Below, in pieces: positions 1-9,604 of a DNA stretch of 64,000 bases. How positions within the stretch are numbered: the stretch's first letter is position 1; the number at the start of each line of letters is the position of its first letter. A model generated the notes under the pieces. The model saw nothing but the letters and a program-made list of their open reading frames with translations. It searched no databases and was not told the origin of the DNA. A program made the position numbers and the translations under genes. Source of the stretch: an uncultured Candidatus Melainabacteria bacterium (GTDB lineage Bacteria; Cyanobacteriota; Vampirovibrionia; Gastranaerophilales; Gastranaerophilaceae); contig CAKUXM010000007.1 of the NCBI GenBank assembly GCA_934700335.1, positions 1-64,000 of the forward strand, written 5' to 3'.

Positions 1-1484
1 TCTTTATGGAATACAGTACCATCAGCACAAGTAATTGTTTCGTTTTCTAAGTTAATTTTCAAGTCTTCACAACCTGAAACGCAAGGTTTACCCATACCTT
101 TAGCAACTACTGCTGCGTGTGATGTAGCACCACCTCTTAATGTTAATACACCTTGAGATACTGCCATACCGTGAATATCATCTGGACAAGTTTCAATTCT
201 TACTAAGATAACTTTTTCACCAGCTTCACCACGTTGAGCTGCTTCTTCTGTATCAAATACAATTTTACCTACTGCTGCACCTGGAGATGCGTTAACACCT
301 TTAGATACTTTGTGAGCATGTTTTACTGCTGCTGGATTGAAGCAAGGTAACAATACTTGGTAAATTGCATAAGGATCAACTTGTTGAATAGCTTGTTCTT
401 TTGTAATAATACCTTCATTGTATAAATCTACTGCAATTTTAATAGCAGCTTTTGCTGTTCTTTTACCGTTACGAGTTTGTAAAATCCATAATTTACCACG
501 TTCAATTGTAAATTCCATATCTTGAACATCGTGGTAGCCTTTTTCTAATTGTTTAGCAATATTTACATATTGTTGATAAATTTCAGGCATATCTGATTCT
601 AATTCAGCAATTTGTTTTGGAGTTCTGATACCAGCAACTACGTCTTCACCTTGTGCGTTTACTAGGTATTCACCGTAGAATTTGTTTTCACCTGTTGCAG
701 GGTTTCTTGTGAATGATACACCTGTTGCACAATCGTTACCCATGTTACCGAATACCATTGTTTGTACGTTTACTGCTGTACCAAAGTTGTGGTCGATTTT
801 GTTCATGTTTCTGTATGCTACTGCTCTTGGAATATTCCATGATCTGAATACTGCTTCAATAGCTTCTTGTAATTGTACATATGGATCTTGTGGGAATTCT
901 TTTCCTGTTACTTCTTTAATTGTTTGTTTGTATACAGGAATTAATGATTTCCAACCTTCAGCTGAAACTTCTGTATCTGAAGTTACGCCTTCTCTTGCTT
1001 TAACTTTTTCAACTTCTGATTCGAAGTATTTTTGTCTATCCATTTCCCATGCTACTGAACCGAACATAGTTAAGAATCTTCTGTATGAATCATAGCAGAA
1101 TCTTGGGTTGTTAGTTAATTTAACCATAGCTTCTACTGTTTCATCATTTAAACCTAAGTTTAAGATTGTTTCCATCATACCAGGCATAGAAACTCTAGCA
1201 CCTGAACGTACAGATACTAATAGTGGATTTGTTGAATCACCAAATTTTTTACCAGCTTGTTCTTCTACATCTTTTAAAGCATATTTAACTTCTGACATTA
1301 AGTTTTCTGGCATTTTGTTACCATTGTTGATGTAGTCCATACATGTAGCTGTTGTAATTGTAAGTCCTGGAGGAACTGGTAAACCTAAGTTAGTCATTTC
1401 TGCTAAGTTAGCACCTTTACCACCAAGTTCATTACGCATGTTTGCGTTTCCTTCTCTGAAAAGGTATACACGTTTTTCTGTCAT
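1..1484 (-). CDS. ppdK: Pyruvate, phosphate dikinase (5' part; gene runs off the window start)
   Basis: PPDK interconverts pyruvate + ATP + Pi and phosphoenolpyruvate + AMP + PPi in the cytoplasm. About 494 codons are visible. The N-terminus (FREGNANMRNELGGKGANL) is the ATP-grasp start of the family, followed by VSVRSGARVSMPGMMET and ILQTRNGKRTAKA. Near the window edge comes the phosphohistidine swivel motif LRGGATSHAAVVAKGMG, with the catalytic His at about residue 456. The C-terminal PEP/pyruvate barrel lies outside the window. The start ATG (1482-1484) has AAAAAGGAG upstream. It is divergent from the M16-like gene. The identification is secure. The partial gene has no ORF stop here because the window cuts it. 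Confidence 0.97.
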   Translation of the reverse strand, partial: MTEKRVYLFREGNANMRNELGGKGANLAEMTNLGLPVPPGLTITTATCMDYINNGNKMPENLMSEVKYALKDVEEQAGKKFGDSTNPLLVSVRSGARVSMPGMMETILNLGLNDETVEAMVKLTNNPRFCYDSYRRFLTMFGSVAWEMDRQKYFESEVEKVKAREGVTSDTEVSAEGWKSLIPVYKQTIKEVTGKEFPQDPYVQLQEAIEAVFRSWNIPRAVAYRNMNKIDHNFGTAVNVQTMVFGNMGNDCATGVSFTRNPATGENKFYGEYLVNAQGEDVVAGIRTPKQIAELESDMPEIYQQYVNIAKQLEKGYHDVQDMEFTIERGKLWILQTRNGKRTAKAAIKIAVDLYNEGIITKEQAIQQVDPYAIYQVLLPCFNPAAVKHAHKVSKGVNASPGAAVGKIVFDTEEAAQRGEAGEKVILVRIETCPDDIHGMAVSQGVLTLRGGATSHAAVVAKGMGKPCVSGCEDLKINLENETITCADGTVFHK

Positions 1485-1625
1485 ATTATTCTCCTTTTTA
1501 AAAAATAAAACTGTGTCTTTAACCTACTTATACTACTACGATAACATAAACATACTTTTTTTCAATATATTTTATTCATTTTTTATATTGAAAACTTAAT
1601 ATTTTTGTGCTTTTATATTTGTATT

Positions 1626-2834
1626 ATGATTAACACTTTTACTTTAAATAATAACTTAAACGCTGTATACAAAAACAGCCCTAATACACCGAGAATTGCC
1701 ATTACTTTAAACATTGGCATTAATAAACCAGAAAAATTTTCTGGCACATATTCTCTTATTAATCGTTTATTTACGCAAGGTACAAAAACACGTTCTGCAG
1801 AGCAAATCGCTACAGAACTTGACGAAAATGCTATTGAGTTTTATTCAGATTCAAAACAGGATTATTACAGACTTAGAATGATTTGTCTTAACGAAGACTT
1901 TGAAAAAACTGTTGAACTTTTAGCTGATATCGTTAAAAATACAACTTTTGAAGACTTTGACAAAGAAAAATTAAAAATGCATGGTGAAATCACTGCTGAT
2001 TTAGATTCTGCCAGAATCAAAGCTCAAGATAATTTCATCAAAACTTTATTTGAAAATCATTACTATGGTCATACATTAACAACAATCCTTGCAGAAATGA
2101 ACAATATAACTAAGGAAGATGTAATTAATTCTTACAACTCAATCCTTGCAAGCGGAGAAAAATACATCTCAATAGTTGGTGATGTACCATTCGACACAGT
2201 TAAAAATTTAATCACTGAACATTTTAAAGATTTACCTTATGACCCTTCTAAATCTGAAATTCCAACTCCTATTTTAGAAAAATCAAAACGTTCAGATGTT
2301 ATTAAAAAAGATGCTAATCAATCTCAAATTTATCAGGGTTGGCTTGCTCCAACTTACAATTCAGAAGACTATGCACCACTTGTTGTTTTCAACAACATTT
2401 TAGGTTCAAGCGGACTTTCTTCTCGTCTATTCGTAAACTTGAGAGATAAAAAAGGTTTGGCATACACAGTTAGAAGTTCTTACGAAATGTACAAAACTTG
2501 CGGTAATTTCTGCATCTACATTGCTACAGAACCTTCAAATATCCAAGTTTCTTTAGACGGTTTTATGGAAGAAATCGGTAAACTTCAAAAAGAGCAAGTT
2601 TCTGAAAAAGAACTTCAAAACGCTAAAAACAATATCATTGGCAAACAACAATTCGTAACAGAAACAAACATGCAACGTTCAAATCAACTCGCATACTACG
2701 GAATTATGCACTTAGGTTATGACTACCAACAAAAATACATTGATTTGATTAACAAAGTAACTGCAGAAGATGTTCAAAGCGTTGCAAACACTTACTTTGT
2801 AAAAGATAGCGTAATTTCTGTTTTAAGACCTTAG
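1626..2834 (+). CDS. M16 (insulinase/processing peptidase) family protein, apparently non-catalytic
   Basis: 402 aa with the two-domain M16B layout. The C-terminal half carries GLSSRLFVNLRDKKGLAY, the Arg/Tyr region that M16 partners use to hold substrate. In the N-terminal half the zinc motif HxxEH is lost: where active members read HFLEHMLFKGT this protein reads SLINRLFTQGT. It is therefore probably the inactive partner of a heterodimeric M16 peptidase, or a chaperone-like relic; no catalytic partner lies beside it. I place the start at ATG 1626 rather than the in-frame TTG at 1605. A TATATT box ends 6 nt before this ATG and there is no Shine-Dalgarno, so the mRNA is probably leaderless. 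A terminator follows. Confidence 0.85.
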   Translation: MINTFTLNNNLNAVYKNSPNTPRIAITLNIGINKPEKFSGTYSLINRLFTQGTKTRSAEQIATELDENAIEFYSDSKQDYYRLRMICLNEDFEKTVELLADIVKNTTFEDFDKEKLKMHGEITADLDSARIKAQDNFIKTLFENHYYGHTLTTILAEMNNITKEDVINSYNSILASGEKYISIVGDVPFDTVKNLITEHFKDLPYDPSKSEIPTPILEKSKRSDVIKKDANQSQIYQGWLAPTYNSEDYAPLVVFNNILGSSGLSSRLFVNLRDKKGLAYTVRSSYEMYKTCGNFCIYIATEPSNIQVSLDGFMEEIGKLQKEQVSEKELQNAKNNIIGKQQFVTETNMQRSNQLAYYGIMHLGYDYQQKYIDLINKVTAEDVQSVANTYFVKDSVISVLRP

Positions 2835-2850
2835 CGTAAATTAATAAATT

Positions 2851-2875
2851 GTTGGAGTAGAAATCCCAACCTACA
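2851..2875. repeat. Short hairpin repeat of the TGTAGGTTGGG type
   Basis: Read on the minus strand this is TGTAGGTTGGGATTTCTACT followed by CCAAC, an imperfect hairpin. Close relatives occur at 61708-61735 and 61781-61816. It sits between the M16-like stop codon and its terminator. Function unknown; dispersed intergenic repeats of this look are common in AT-rich gut bacteria. Confidence 0.5.
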
Positions 2876-2910
2876 ATGACTTACAGTAAAACCATATAAA
2901 ACAAAGAAAA

Positions 2911-2949
2911 GAGGGCGAAATTCAAGAATTGAATTTCGCCCTCTTTTTG
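2911..2949 (+). terminator. Intrinsic terminator after the M16-like gene
   Basis: A perfect 13-bp stem (GAGGGCGAAATTC / GAATTTCGCCCTC) with a 7-nt loop is followed by TTTTT. It lies 77 nt after the M16-like stop codon. The foot of the stem contains GGGCGAA, a core shared by several terminators in this window. Confidence 0.85.
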
Positions 2950-2966
2950 TATTTGTCATTAAAAAG

Positions 2967-3107
2967 TCAACACCACTCACACCGGCTTACGCTTTATTTC
3001 CGCCTGTGCAATCGAAGATTGCTACACTCCGCAACGGCGGTTTCGAAGTGTTCGCCTGCTTGCCACACTGACCGTGTGTCAACACTGCTCACACCGGCTT
3101 ACGCTTT
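2967..3107. repeat. Dispersed repeat ending in TCACACCGGCTTACGC (two end copies)
   Basis: The 16-base end TCACACCGGCTTACGC occurs at 2977-2992 and again at 3089-3104, each within a longer near-identical stretch beginning GTCAACAC (period 112 bp). The DNA between them (2999-3088, starting CCGCCTGTGCAATC) is clearly related to 59808-59900. Open frames across it look like translated repeat rather than genes. It ends a few bases from the stop of the 125-aa minus-strand gene. Confidence 0.7.
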
Positions 3108-3485
3108 TTAAACTCTAACTCTTCTTGATTGTTTGCTAGGTTTTTCTTCTAATTTACCGTTTTCAACGTCATTAATTTTTTTCAATACGTCGCCAATGTA
3201 ACCTAATTCAACAATTGTTTCATCTTTTTGAACTTGTGCAGAAGTTCTTTTGTCGTCATCTGCCAATTTATTTGCAAATTTTTCAACTTTTACTTCTTTG
3301 CCAGCTTTTGCATTCAAAATACCTTGCAATTGTTTACCAATATAATCTAAGTGGAATAACACTTCGTCATTTTGTCTTTTGTCAATAGAATTCTCAACTT
3401 GTTTATTTTGTTTTGTTACTTTTGCAACTGGTTGAACAGGTTTTAAAGTTTTTGGGGCTGTTGCTGCATTGATTGGTTGAATCAT
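3108..3485 (-). CDS. Hypothetical protein with an internally duplicated DExxxxLxYIG motif
   Basis: 125 aa, soluble and charged; I recognise no family. Two similar segments stand out: NDEVLFHLDYIGKQLQGI and KDETIVELGYIGDVLKKI, about 47 residues apart, suggesting an internal duplication of a short helical unit. The N-terminus is Pro/Ala/Lys-rich and probably disordered. ATG 3485 is supported by AAGGAG upstream. It is followed by the TCACACCGGCTTACGC repeat. The good ribosome binding site and gene-like composition make it a likely real gene, probably restricted to the lineage. Confidence 0.75.
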   Translation of the reverse strand: MIQPINAATAPKTLKPVQPVAKVTKQNKQVENSIDKRQNDEVLFHLDYIGKQLQGILNAKAGKEVKVEKFANKLADDDKRTSAQVQKDETIVELGYIGDVLKKINDVENGKLEEKPSKQSRRVRV

Positions 3486-3580
3486 GTATATTTCTCCTTA
3501 CCTACGTATGTCCGTATTTTTAAGTTTATCATGCCGTAAAAAAAAATGCAAGTGTATTTTTTACAATTTATTTCTTTTAT

Positions 3581-3611
3581 AAAAAGAAAGCCCACTTTTA
3601 CTGTGAGCTTC
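3581..3611 (-). terminator. Intrinsic terminator for the 151-aa minus-strand gene
   Basis: Read on the minus strand: GAAGCTCAC, a 7-nt loop, GTGGGCTTTC, then TTTTTA. It lies 35 nt after the stop codon at 3646. Confidence 0.75.
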
Positions 3612-3645
3612 CTTTTATTTTATTGATTTATTTATAAATATTTTA

Positions 3646-4101
3646 CTAACGAATTTTATCGCCTTTTGCTTTATCTACAGTTATACCTGTAGATTTTTTA
3701 TCGATAGTTACTTTATCTTTAATTCCATCGTCTTGAGAAATATTTACATGTGTATCTTTGCAGTCATTTAATTTATAATCATCTTTTCCTTTTGTACCTG
3801 TAATTTGGGCATTTTCTAACTTATTAAAAGTTGTTTCTTTATAAGATTGATCTTCAACAGTAACTGATTTATATGCAGCATTATTAGGTCTGTCATTTGG
3901 TACCCACTCACTTTTTTTGCCAAAAGTTTGCATAATACTTGCATCATTTTCAGCTTTTTGATTTGGGTATACAACTTGTGTACCATCATTTAAAAATACA
4001 CTGTTCATTTCTTTACCATCTTGTTTTATAACTTCAGATTTTTGCACATCATCTTTGTTAAAACGTACACCGCCGATATTGATATTATTGTTGTCTAACA
4101 T
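3646..4101 (-). CDS. Hypothetical protein, repetitive and hydrophilic
   Basis: 151 aa from the ATG at 4101, preferred over an in-frame start 8 codons upstream because AAAAAGGAG lies just before it. The protein is polar, rich in Lys, Asp and Asn, without a signal peptide or membrane segment. The C-terminal half (AQITGTKGKDDYKLNDCKDTHVNISQDDG) looks like short beta repeats of the kind seen in surface or calcium-binding proteins, but I recognise no family. It is a single-gene unit with its own terminator. Confidence 0.7.
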   Translation of the reverse strand: MLDNNNINIGGVRFNKDDVQKSEVIKQDGKEMNSVFLNDGTQVVYPNQKAENDASIMQTFGKKSEWVPNDRPNNAAYKSVTVEDQSYKETTFNKLENAQITGTKGKDDYKLNDCKDTHVNISQDDGIKDKVTIDKKSTGITVDKAKGDKIR

Positions 4102-4178
4102 GTTTTTCTCCTTTTTTACTTGCACGATAATTGATTAAAAACAAAACATATTTTTAATTGTCATGAACACAACCTATT

Positions 4179-5003
4179 TTAACATATTTTTACAATCTTA
4201 GTAAATACCTCTTTTAAATTTTTATAATAACCTTGTTGCAAAAGTTCAAAAAATCTACAAGTTGTGATTGGTGCAAGTTCCCTTATTTCTTCATCAGCTT
4301 CATATAGACCTTCGATAAATCTCGCAAAAAGTTCAGTTGGTCGTTCATAATATTTATTTAATTTATTAATCCTTTGAGCAATTCTTGCCTGTTTCTTTTG
4401 ATAAGATTTTAGTCTAATAAATGCAATAACAGCAGGTTTTAATTCTGGAAAATCACGTTCAATATTTTCAATCGCATAGACTTTTGGTTTTTGGAATAAC
4501 CAACCTCTAAGCTTTACTCTGTCATATCTCAAGAAATACTTAGCATTTGATTTTTTAACAATTTTATCCAATTCCTTGAACTTCTTAGAACGTTGAAAAT
4601 TTGGATATTCTTTTTTAACTTCTTTATCAAGTTCTTTAATTTTATTTTTAACCAATTCTTGATGATACGAAAGATTCTTGTGCAAAGAGTTTTCGTCAAT
4701 AAAATGTGTAACCTCTATCAATTCATCTAAAATTTCTTTGTCATTTTCTGTATCAAAAAGTATTTTTAAAGAGCCACCGGTTTTTGCAATATTATTTTCC
4801 AACTGAGAATGAATATAGTGAGAATATTCGTGCAAAAGAGTCGGAATAACTCTTTCTTCTGGGGTATTTTTAGAAATATCAATTCGACCATTAGTAAAAA
4901 AGCCCAAGTGTCCTCGAGCCTTTGTATTCATATTAACTACAAGTCCTTGCGATTCAATGAAGCTTACAAGTTTTTTTAGTCTGCTGTTTCCGTATTTATC
5001 CAT
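4179..5003 (-). CDS. Putative zinc metallopeptidase (HEYSH) of unknown family
   Basis: 274 aa, soluble. HEYSH at residues 58-62 fits the HExxH zinc motif; ERPTELFARFIEGL with Glu224 is a plausible third ligand and resembles gluzincin-like domains of phage and toxin-associated proteins. The middle is lysine-rich and probably helical. It overlaps the 3' end of cutA by 28 bp, so the two are translationally coupled in the coiled-coil-cutA operon. The HExxH call is solid by eye; peptidase activity and substrate are inference. Confidence 0.7.
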   Translation of the reverse strand: MDKYGNSRLKKLVSFIESQGLVVNMNTKARGHLGFFTNGRIDISKNTPEERVIPTLLHEYSHYIHSQLENNIAKTGGSLKILFDTENDKEILDELIEVTHFIDENSLHKNLSYHQELVKNKIKELDKEVKKEYPNFQRSKKFKELDKIVKKSNAKYFLRYDRVKLRGWLFQKPKVYAIENIERDFPELKPAVIAFIRLKSYQKKQARIAQRINKLNKYYERPTELFARFIEGLYEADEEIRELAPITTCRFFELLQQGYYKNLKEVFTKIVKIC

Positions 5004-5296
5004 TCTAAGTATTCACTATCAGCCTCTTCGATAGGTAATGCAATGATTTCTGGAATGTTGTAAGGGTGAATCATTTTTATTGCAGTTTTTACCTTATCAA
5101 AAAGTATTCTTTTAGTTTTTATCATCATCAAAAGTTCTTTTTCTTCGCAAATTTCGTCGTGCCAGCTAAATATTGATTGAACTTTTTCCACAATATTAAC
5201 ACATGCCGCCAATCTTTGAGTAAGAAGAATTTTAGCAATTGATTTTGCATCATTTTTAGTAGGCACAGTGCAATATATCACAACACAATTAGTCAT
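4976..5296 (-). CDS. cutA: CutA-type divalent-cation tolerance protein
   Basis: 106 aa, the usual CutA length. The opening VVIYCTVPTKNDAKSIAKIL, the strand LAACVNIVEKVQSIFSW and the ending HPYNIPEIIALPIEEA match the family throughout. CutA forms stable trimers with a ferredoxin-like fold and is linked to copper tolerance in E. coli, though its molecular role is unsettled. The start has GAGGAG upstream. It begins 4 nt after the stop of the 1368-aa coiled-coil gene and overlaps the HEYSH gene at its end. Confidence 0.95.
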   Translation of the reverse strand: MTNCVVIYCTVPTKNDAKSIAKILLTQRLAACVNIVEKVQSIFSWHDEICEEKELLMMIKTKRILFDKVKTAIKMIHPYNIPEIIALPIEEADSEYLEWINTETAD

Positions 5297-5300
5297 AAAC

Positions 5301-8300
5301 TTACTCCTCGTCTACGTATGATGTAACTTTTTCGATACTCTTGTTCAACTTAGCTAATTGTTTATCAATATTATTAATTTTCTTAGCAAGTTCACCATCG
5401 CCTTTTGCATCAAAGCTTTCCATAAACTCATTGAGTTTTTCTTCCATTGATGCAAGTCTTTCTTCTTGTTCTTCAAATTTTCTTTCAAGAACACCGATTA
5501 CTGAACCTGATTGTGGCATCAATTTTTTCATTTCTCTGATGTTTTCAATAACATTGTTTTCTACAACATCAATTTTTTCGTTGATATTATTAATTAATTT
5601 AGCATGAGTTTCTGTAACTTTTGAAATATTATCAATTAATGAATTAATTGTTTCCATTTTTACGCTAATATTCATGTCTGCAATAGGCTTGATATTATTG
5701 TAAGTTTGACTCAACAATTGTTCAAAACGTAAAACTGTATTTTTAATATCACTTCTTGAGTCTTCAGAAGTTAAAATAAGTTTGTTTGTTCTTGAAGACA
5801 AGTCTGTTAATTCGTCAGACATATGAGTAATATGACGTTGCATATTCGCCATATCTTCTCTTGTAAAGTCAAATTTCAAACCGTCCAAGAAATTAACAAG
5901 CTGTTCAATGTTTTGTGCAACAGTGTCTAGTTTCGTATTATTTCTAAATTCTGTTTGAATTTCATTCAAAGTCATTCTCAATTTTGCAATATCTGATTCA
6001 ATATCTTGCATTGCATAAGAATAGCCATCATCAATAGTTGTACCTGTTTTTAAGACATTAATTTGCTCTCTAATCGATTGCAATCCGTCAACTAATGGTG
6101 CAATATTTTCAACTTTTAATCTGTCAAAAGCGTTTTGAATGTTTTGGAAATCGCCTTCTAATTCTGAATATTCAAGAGGATTACTAGAATTGATAACATG
6201 TTTTAAACCTTTGATTTCTTTTACGTTTTCAACTAATCCTTCTGATACGCTCTTTAATTCTGAAACAACATTGTCAGAAATAAAATCTTTAATATCTTCA
6301 GCTTCTTCCACAAAAGAGATTTGTTCAAATACTTTTAAAACATTCTTCATCATATCTTCTTTTGATGCTTCAAAACTTGCCTTAATATCACCAGATAATC
6401 TATCAATACCTTCCATGTTTTTGTAGAAAGCATTGATTTTTTGGTCTAGTGCAATAATAATTTCTTTTAATTGGTTTTGAAGTTCCAAGAAAGTATTGAT
6501 TTGCGGAATTTTATCAATGTTGTCTAAAACATTCAAAGTTTCTAACTTATCTAATAAATTTAATTTGTTCAAAGCGTTCAATTTTTCAACGCTGATAATT
6601 TCGTTTAATTTAGATAATTGTTCAATACCTTTTTCCGGAGACAAGAAATCAACTTCTTTTTCTTGAGCAGTCAACAAATCTAATTTTTGATTAATTGCGT
6701 CCATGCCTTTTGTTAATTCAACAATGTTAGAGGCATTTAGAGTTCTCAATGTTTCAGCAAGATTAGCAACATTTGCATCATCAACGTTGATATTTGCAGG
6801 AATACCTTGACCTTGAACTGGAGAAGTTGCAACACCATTTTGAACCAAGTTTTTAAGTCCGTTTTCAACATCTTCCATTTTACCGTTCAATGATGCTAAA
6901 CCTGCAAACAAGTTGTTCAAAATATTTGAATTTTCTGTTCCTTCAACCTCATTAAACAATGATTTTAATTTATTTGTAAAATATTCAAGTTGAATTTTGA
7001 AATCATTCATCAATGTTTGATAATCTTCATCAGCAAAAGATTTAAGTCTATCTTTGATAGGTTCAATCTCTTCTAAAATTTGATGTGTGCTATCCTTCAT
7101 TGATTCAAAATAGTTTACTGAATTGAAGTTAATTTGATCTTTTAATTTATTAATTTTAGCTTCAATTCTCAAATAAGCATCTTCGCTCATTTCGTTTGGA
7201 TATTCATCTTCTGAATTATCAAGTTTTTCTTCAATTGTTTTTCTGTTTTGAAGAGTTTCTAAGATGCCGTCTAACTTATCTGACAAAGCTTTATAATCAA
7301 CCGCAGAAGATTGAAGAGTGCCTTCTTGAACATTTGCAGATAAATTTGATAAATTGTTCAAAAGTTCTTCAATTCTGTTAACTGTATTATCTTGAACATC
7401 AACAAATCTTTGGCTTTGTTCTTCTGTCATTTTTGTTAATTCAAGATAAATCTTTTGAATTTCAGCTTTCATCGCATTGATTTCAAAAACAGTATTATTT
7501 AATTTGATATCACTTGTTTCAGTGTTGTCTTTGATGATATCAATTGAATCAGCAACTTTTGTTTTAAAATCTGTTAATGAGTTTGAATATTCCGTAGTAA
7601 TATTTGAAACTAAACTTTCAAGGTCATCAATTCTTGTTGCAATATCTGTTTCAATAGTTGTTGTAAAGTCTTTCTTAATGCTCTCTTTGATAATTTCTGG
7701 CATAAAGTTTAAAACTTCTTTTAAACGATTAATATTTTCTGCAAATTCAACTTTTTCAATATTTATATTAAAATCTTCAACTTTTCTTGTAAGTTCAGAA
7801 ACCTTCGTTAAAACAATTTCAATAGCATCATTGTTTGGACGAGAAATTTTGTCATCTAAAAGCTCTAAACCTTTTGTCAAAGTTTTCATCTTGTCTAAAA
7901 TATCACTATAACTATCTTTAGTACTTTCTGATAAATAATCTTTTGTTTGTTCTAATTTTTGAGACAAGTCATCAATGTTAAATTTCAAAGAACTGATACC
8001 CAAGCTTGAAATAGTATCAAGGGTAACGTTTGTTGTATTTAGCTTGTCAGCTAAAATATCATATTTTGAAGAGAAACTTTCTGTATAAAGATTATTTGCT
8101 TCTTTAACATCTGATTGAATCATTGACATTTTATTTGACAATTCATTTAAAGTTGTTGAAATTTTTTCTGTTGTATATCCAGGAATTTTAGAAATGTTAT
8201 CGTTAATAACATCTAATTTTCCACCTAAATCAGCAGATAATCTTGTATTTAAACTTTCAGATTCTTGAGTAATTTTGTTTATAACTTCGTAAATTGTAGT

Positions 8301-9407
8301 TTTAACATTGCTTTCAAGACCTGTTAGGTTGTTTAAAACCTTGTTGAAAATTGTTTTGAAATCAAGAGAATTCATTACAGTAATTAGGTTTCTGATTTCA
8401 GAAGTTGTACCTAAAACTTCGCCTCTTGCAACATTTGTAGATTCGATAACTTCGTAGATTAATTTTGAAACATCTTTTTTAAAAACTTCAAAATCTTCAA
8501 TTGATAAAATATTTTTAACAGTAACTTCTAATTTTGCTAAATCGTCAACAAGCTTTTTGTTAGAAGCTACAATCAAACCTCTTGCATCATCAAGTTGAGC
8601 AACTAAACCGTCATAATCACTAACACTTGCAAGATTATTAACACTTTCTGTCAACATTTTATTTTGTTCAATAATTGCTGACATTGTTTCTCTTGCTTTG
8701 TCAATGTCTTCTTTTTTAGAAACTTGATTTAATAATTCATCAAGATATTTGTTCTTTTGGTCAAAAATTTGAATAGTTGAAATGACAGTGTTCATAGTCA
8801 TCGTCATATCTTCAACTTTATTTCTCAATTCATCAATGCTTTGATTTTTTAATTCTTCTTGAACCTTTTCAAAGCTTGAATTGATATTTAAAACAATACT
8901 TTCAAAACCGTTGTTAAATTTTTCGATATCATTTCTGATAGATGCAATAGTTTTTGCTGTGTCTCTGTATTGAGAAGATTCCATTCTCAAAGATTCAATT
9001 CTTAAAGTAATTTCGTTTAAGATATCACCTTGAGACATAACTTGTTTTGAGAAGATATTCAAGTTTGTTGAAATAATATCAAAAAGTTCTTTAATTTGAT
9101 TTTGTTCAAGATTATCGGCATTTAATCTAATTAAATCTTTGAATTGAGAATCAATTTCGGCAAATTTTATATTAAGAAGAGAATATTTATCATCAAGATT
9201 TTTCTTTAATTCACCAATAAGAGAAGTCATTAAAGAAGAGCATTCGTCAGTTGAAAGGTCATCTAACTTTGCAAGTTTTTCTGTAACAGAGCTAAGAGTT
9301 CTGTTAGTACCATCAATATTAAGTGCGTTTTGAGTTCTAATCCCGTCAAGAATATCGCCAAGTTGCGCCAACTTTTCGGTTAGTCTATCAACATTTATAT
9401 CTGCCAT
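5301..9407 (-). CDS. Giant coiled-coil protein of unknown function
   Basis: 1368 aa without a signal peptide, membrane segment or recognisable catalytic domain. Nearly the whole length shows heptad-like patterns of Leu/Ile/Val with Lys, Glu, Asp and Asn, of the type LxxLxxxIxxI. It ends in a highly charged segment (KKINNIDKQLAKLNKSIEKVTSYVDEE). Few prolines occur, apart from a break near VATSPVQGQGIPANI about two thirds along. This suggests a long rod, as in cytoskeletal, polarity or tethering proteins. It is the first gene of the operon with cutA and the HEYSH protein. The ribosome binding site AGGAAGAG supports the start. No function can be assigned. Confidence 0.85.
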   Translation of the reverse strand: MADINVDRLTEKLAQLGDILDGIRTQNALNIDGTNRTLSSVTEKLAKLDDLSTDECSSLMTSLIGELKKNLDDKYSLLNIKFAEIDSQFKDLIRLNADNLEQNQIKELFDIISTNLNIFSKQVMSQGDILNEITLRIESLRMESSQYRDTAKTIASIRNDIEKFNNGFESIVLNINSSFEKVQEELKNQSIDELRNKVEDMTMTMNTVISTIQIFDQKNKYLDELLNQVSKKEDIDKARETMSAIIEQNKMLTESVNNLASVSDYDGLVAQLDDARGLIVASNKKLVDDLAKLEVTVKNILSIEDFEVFKKDVSKLIYEVIESTNVARGEVLGTTSEIRNLITVMNSLDFKTIFNKVLNNLTGLESNVKTTIYEVINKITQESESLNTRLSADLGGKLDVINDNISKIPGYTTEKISTTLNELSNKMSMIQSDVKEANNLYTESFSSKYDILADKLNTTNVTLDTISSLGISSLKFNIDDLSQKLEQTKDYLSESTKDSYSDILDKMKTLTKGLELLDDKISRPNNDAIEIVLTKVSELTRKVEDFNINIEKVEFAENINRLKEVLNFMPEIIKESIKKDFTTTIETDIATRIDDLESLVSNITTEYSNSLTDFKTKVADSIDIIKDNTETSDIKLNNTVFEINAMKAEIQKIYLELTKMTEEQSQRFVDVQDNTVNRIEELLNNLSNLSANVQEGTLQSSAVDYKALSDKLDGILETLQNRKTIEEKLDNSEDEYPNEMSEDAYLRIEAKINKLKDQINFNSVNYFESMKDSTHQILEEIEPIKDRLKSFADEDYQTLMNDFKIQLEYFTNKLKSLFNEVEGTENSNILNNLFAGLASLNGKMEDVENGLKNLVQNGVATSPVQGQGIPANINVDDANVANLAETLRTLNASNIVELTKGMDAINQKLDLLTAQEKEVDFLSPEKGIEQLSKLNEIISVEKLNALNKLNLLDKLETLNVLDNIDKIPQINTFLELQNQLKEIIIALDQKINAFYKNMEGIDRLSGDIKASFEASKEDMMKNVLKVFEQISFVEEAEDIKDFISDNVVSELKSVSEGLVENVKEIKGLKHVINSSNPLEYSELEGDFQNIQNAFDRLKVENIAPLVDGLQSIREQINVLKTGTTIDDGYSYAMQDIESDIAKLRMTLNEIQTEFRNNTKLDTVAQNIEQLVNFLDGLKFDFTREDMANMQRHITHMSDELTDLSSRTNKLILTSEDSRSDIKNTVLRFEQLLSQTYNNIKPIADMNISVKMETINSLIDNISKVTETHAKLINNINEKIDVVENNVIENIREMKKLMPQSGSVIGVLERKFEEQEERLASMEEKLNEFMESFDAKGDGELAKKINNIDKQLAKLNKSIEKVTSYVDEE

Positions 9408-9604
9408 TTTATATTTCTCTTCCTATAATGCTATTTATATATTTTATTCTAACAAATCTAAAACCAGATGTATAATAAATATAAATAATTATTAAGAATG
9501 TAAATTAAATTTCCATAAAAATCAACTTTTTGGAGAATAATGTTTTTATCTAAATACACCAAAAGAGTGATAAAATTTCAAATCAAAGATACTATTCTAA
9601 TAAT

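Noticed and set aside
2929..3111. 60-codon plus-strand frame over the intergenic repeat
   Set aside because: It consists of the dispersed repeat and has no start signals.
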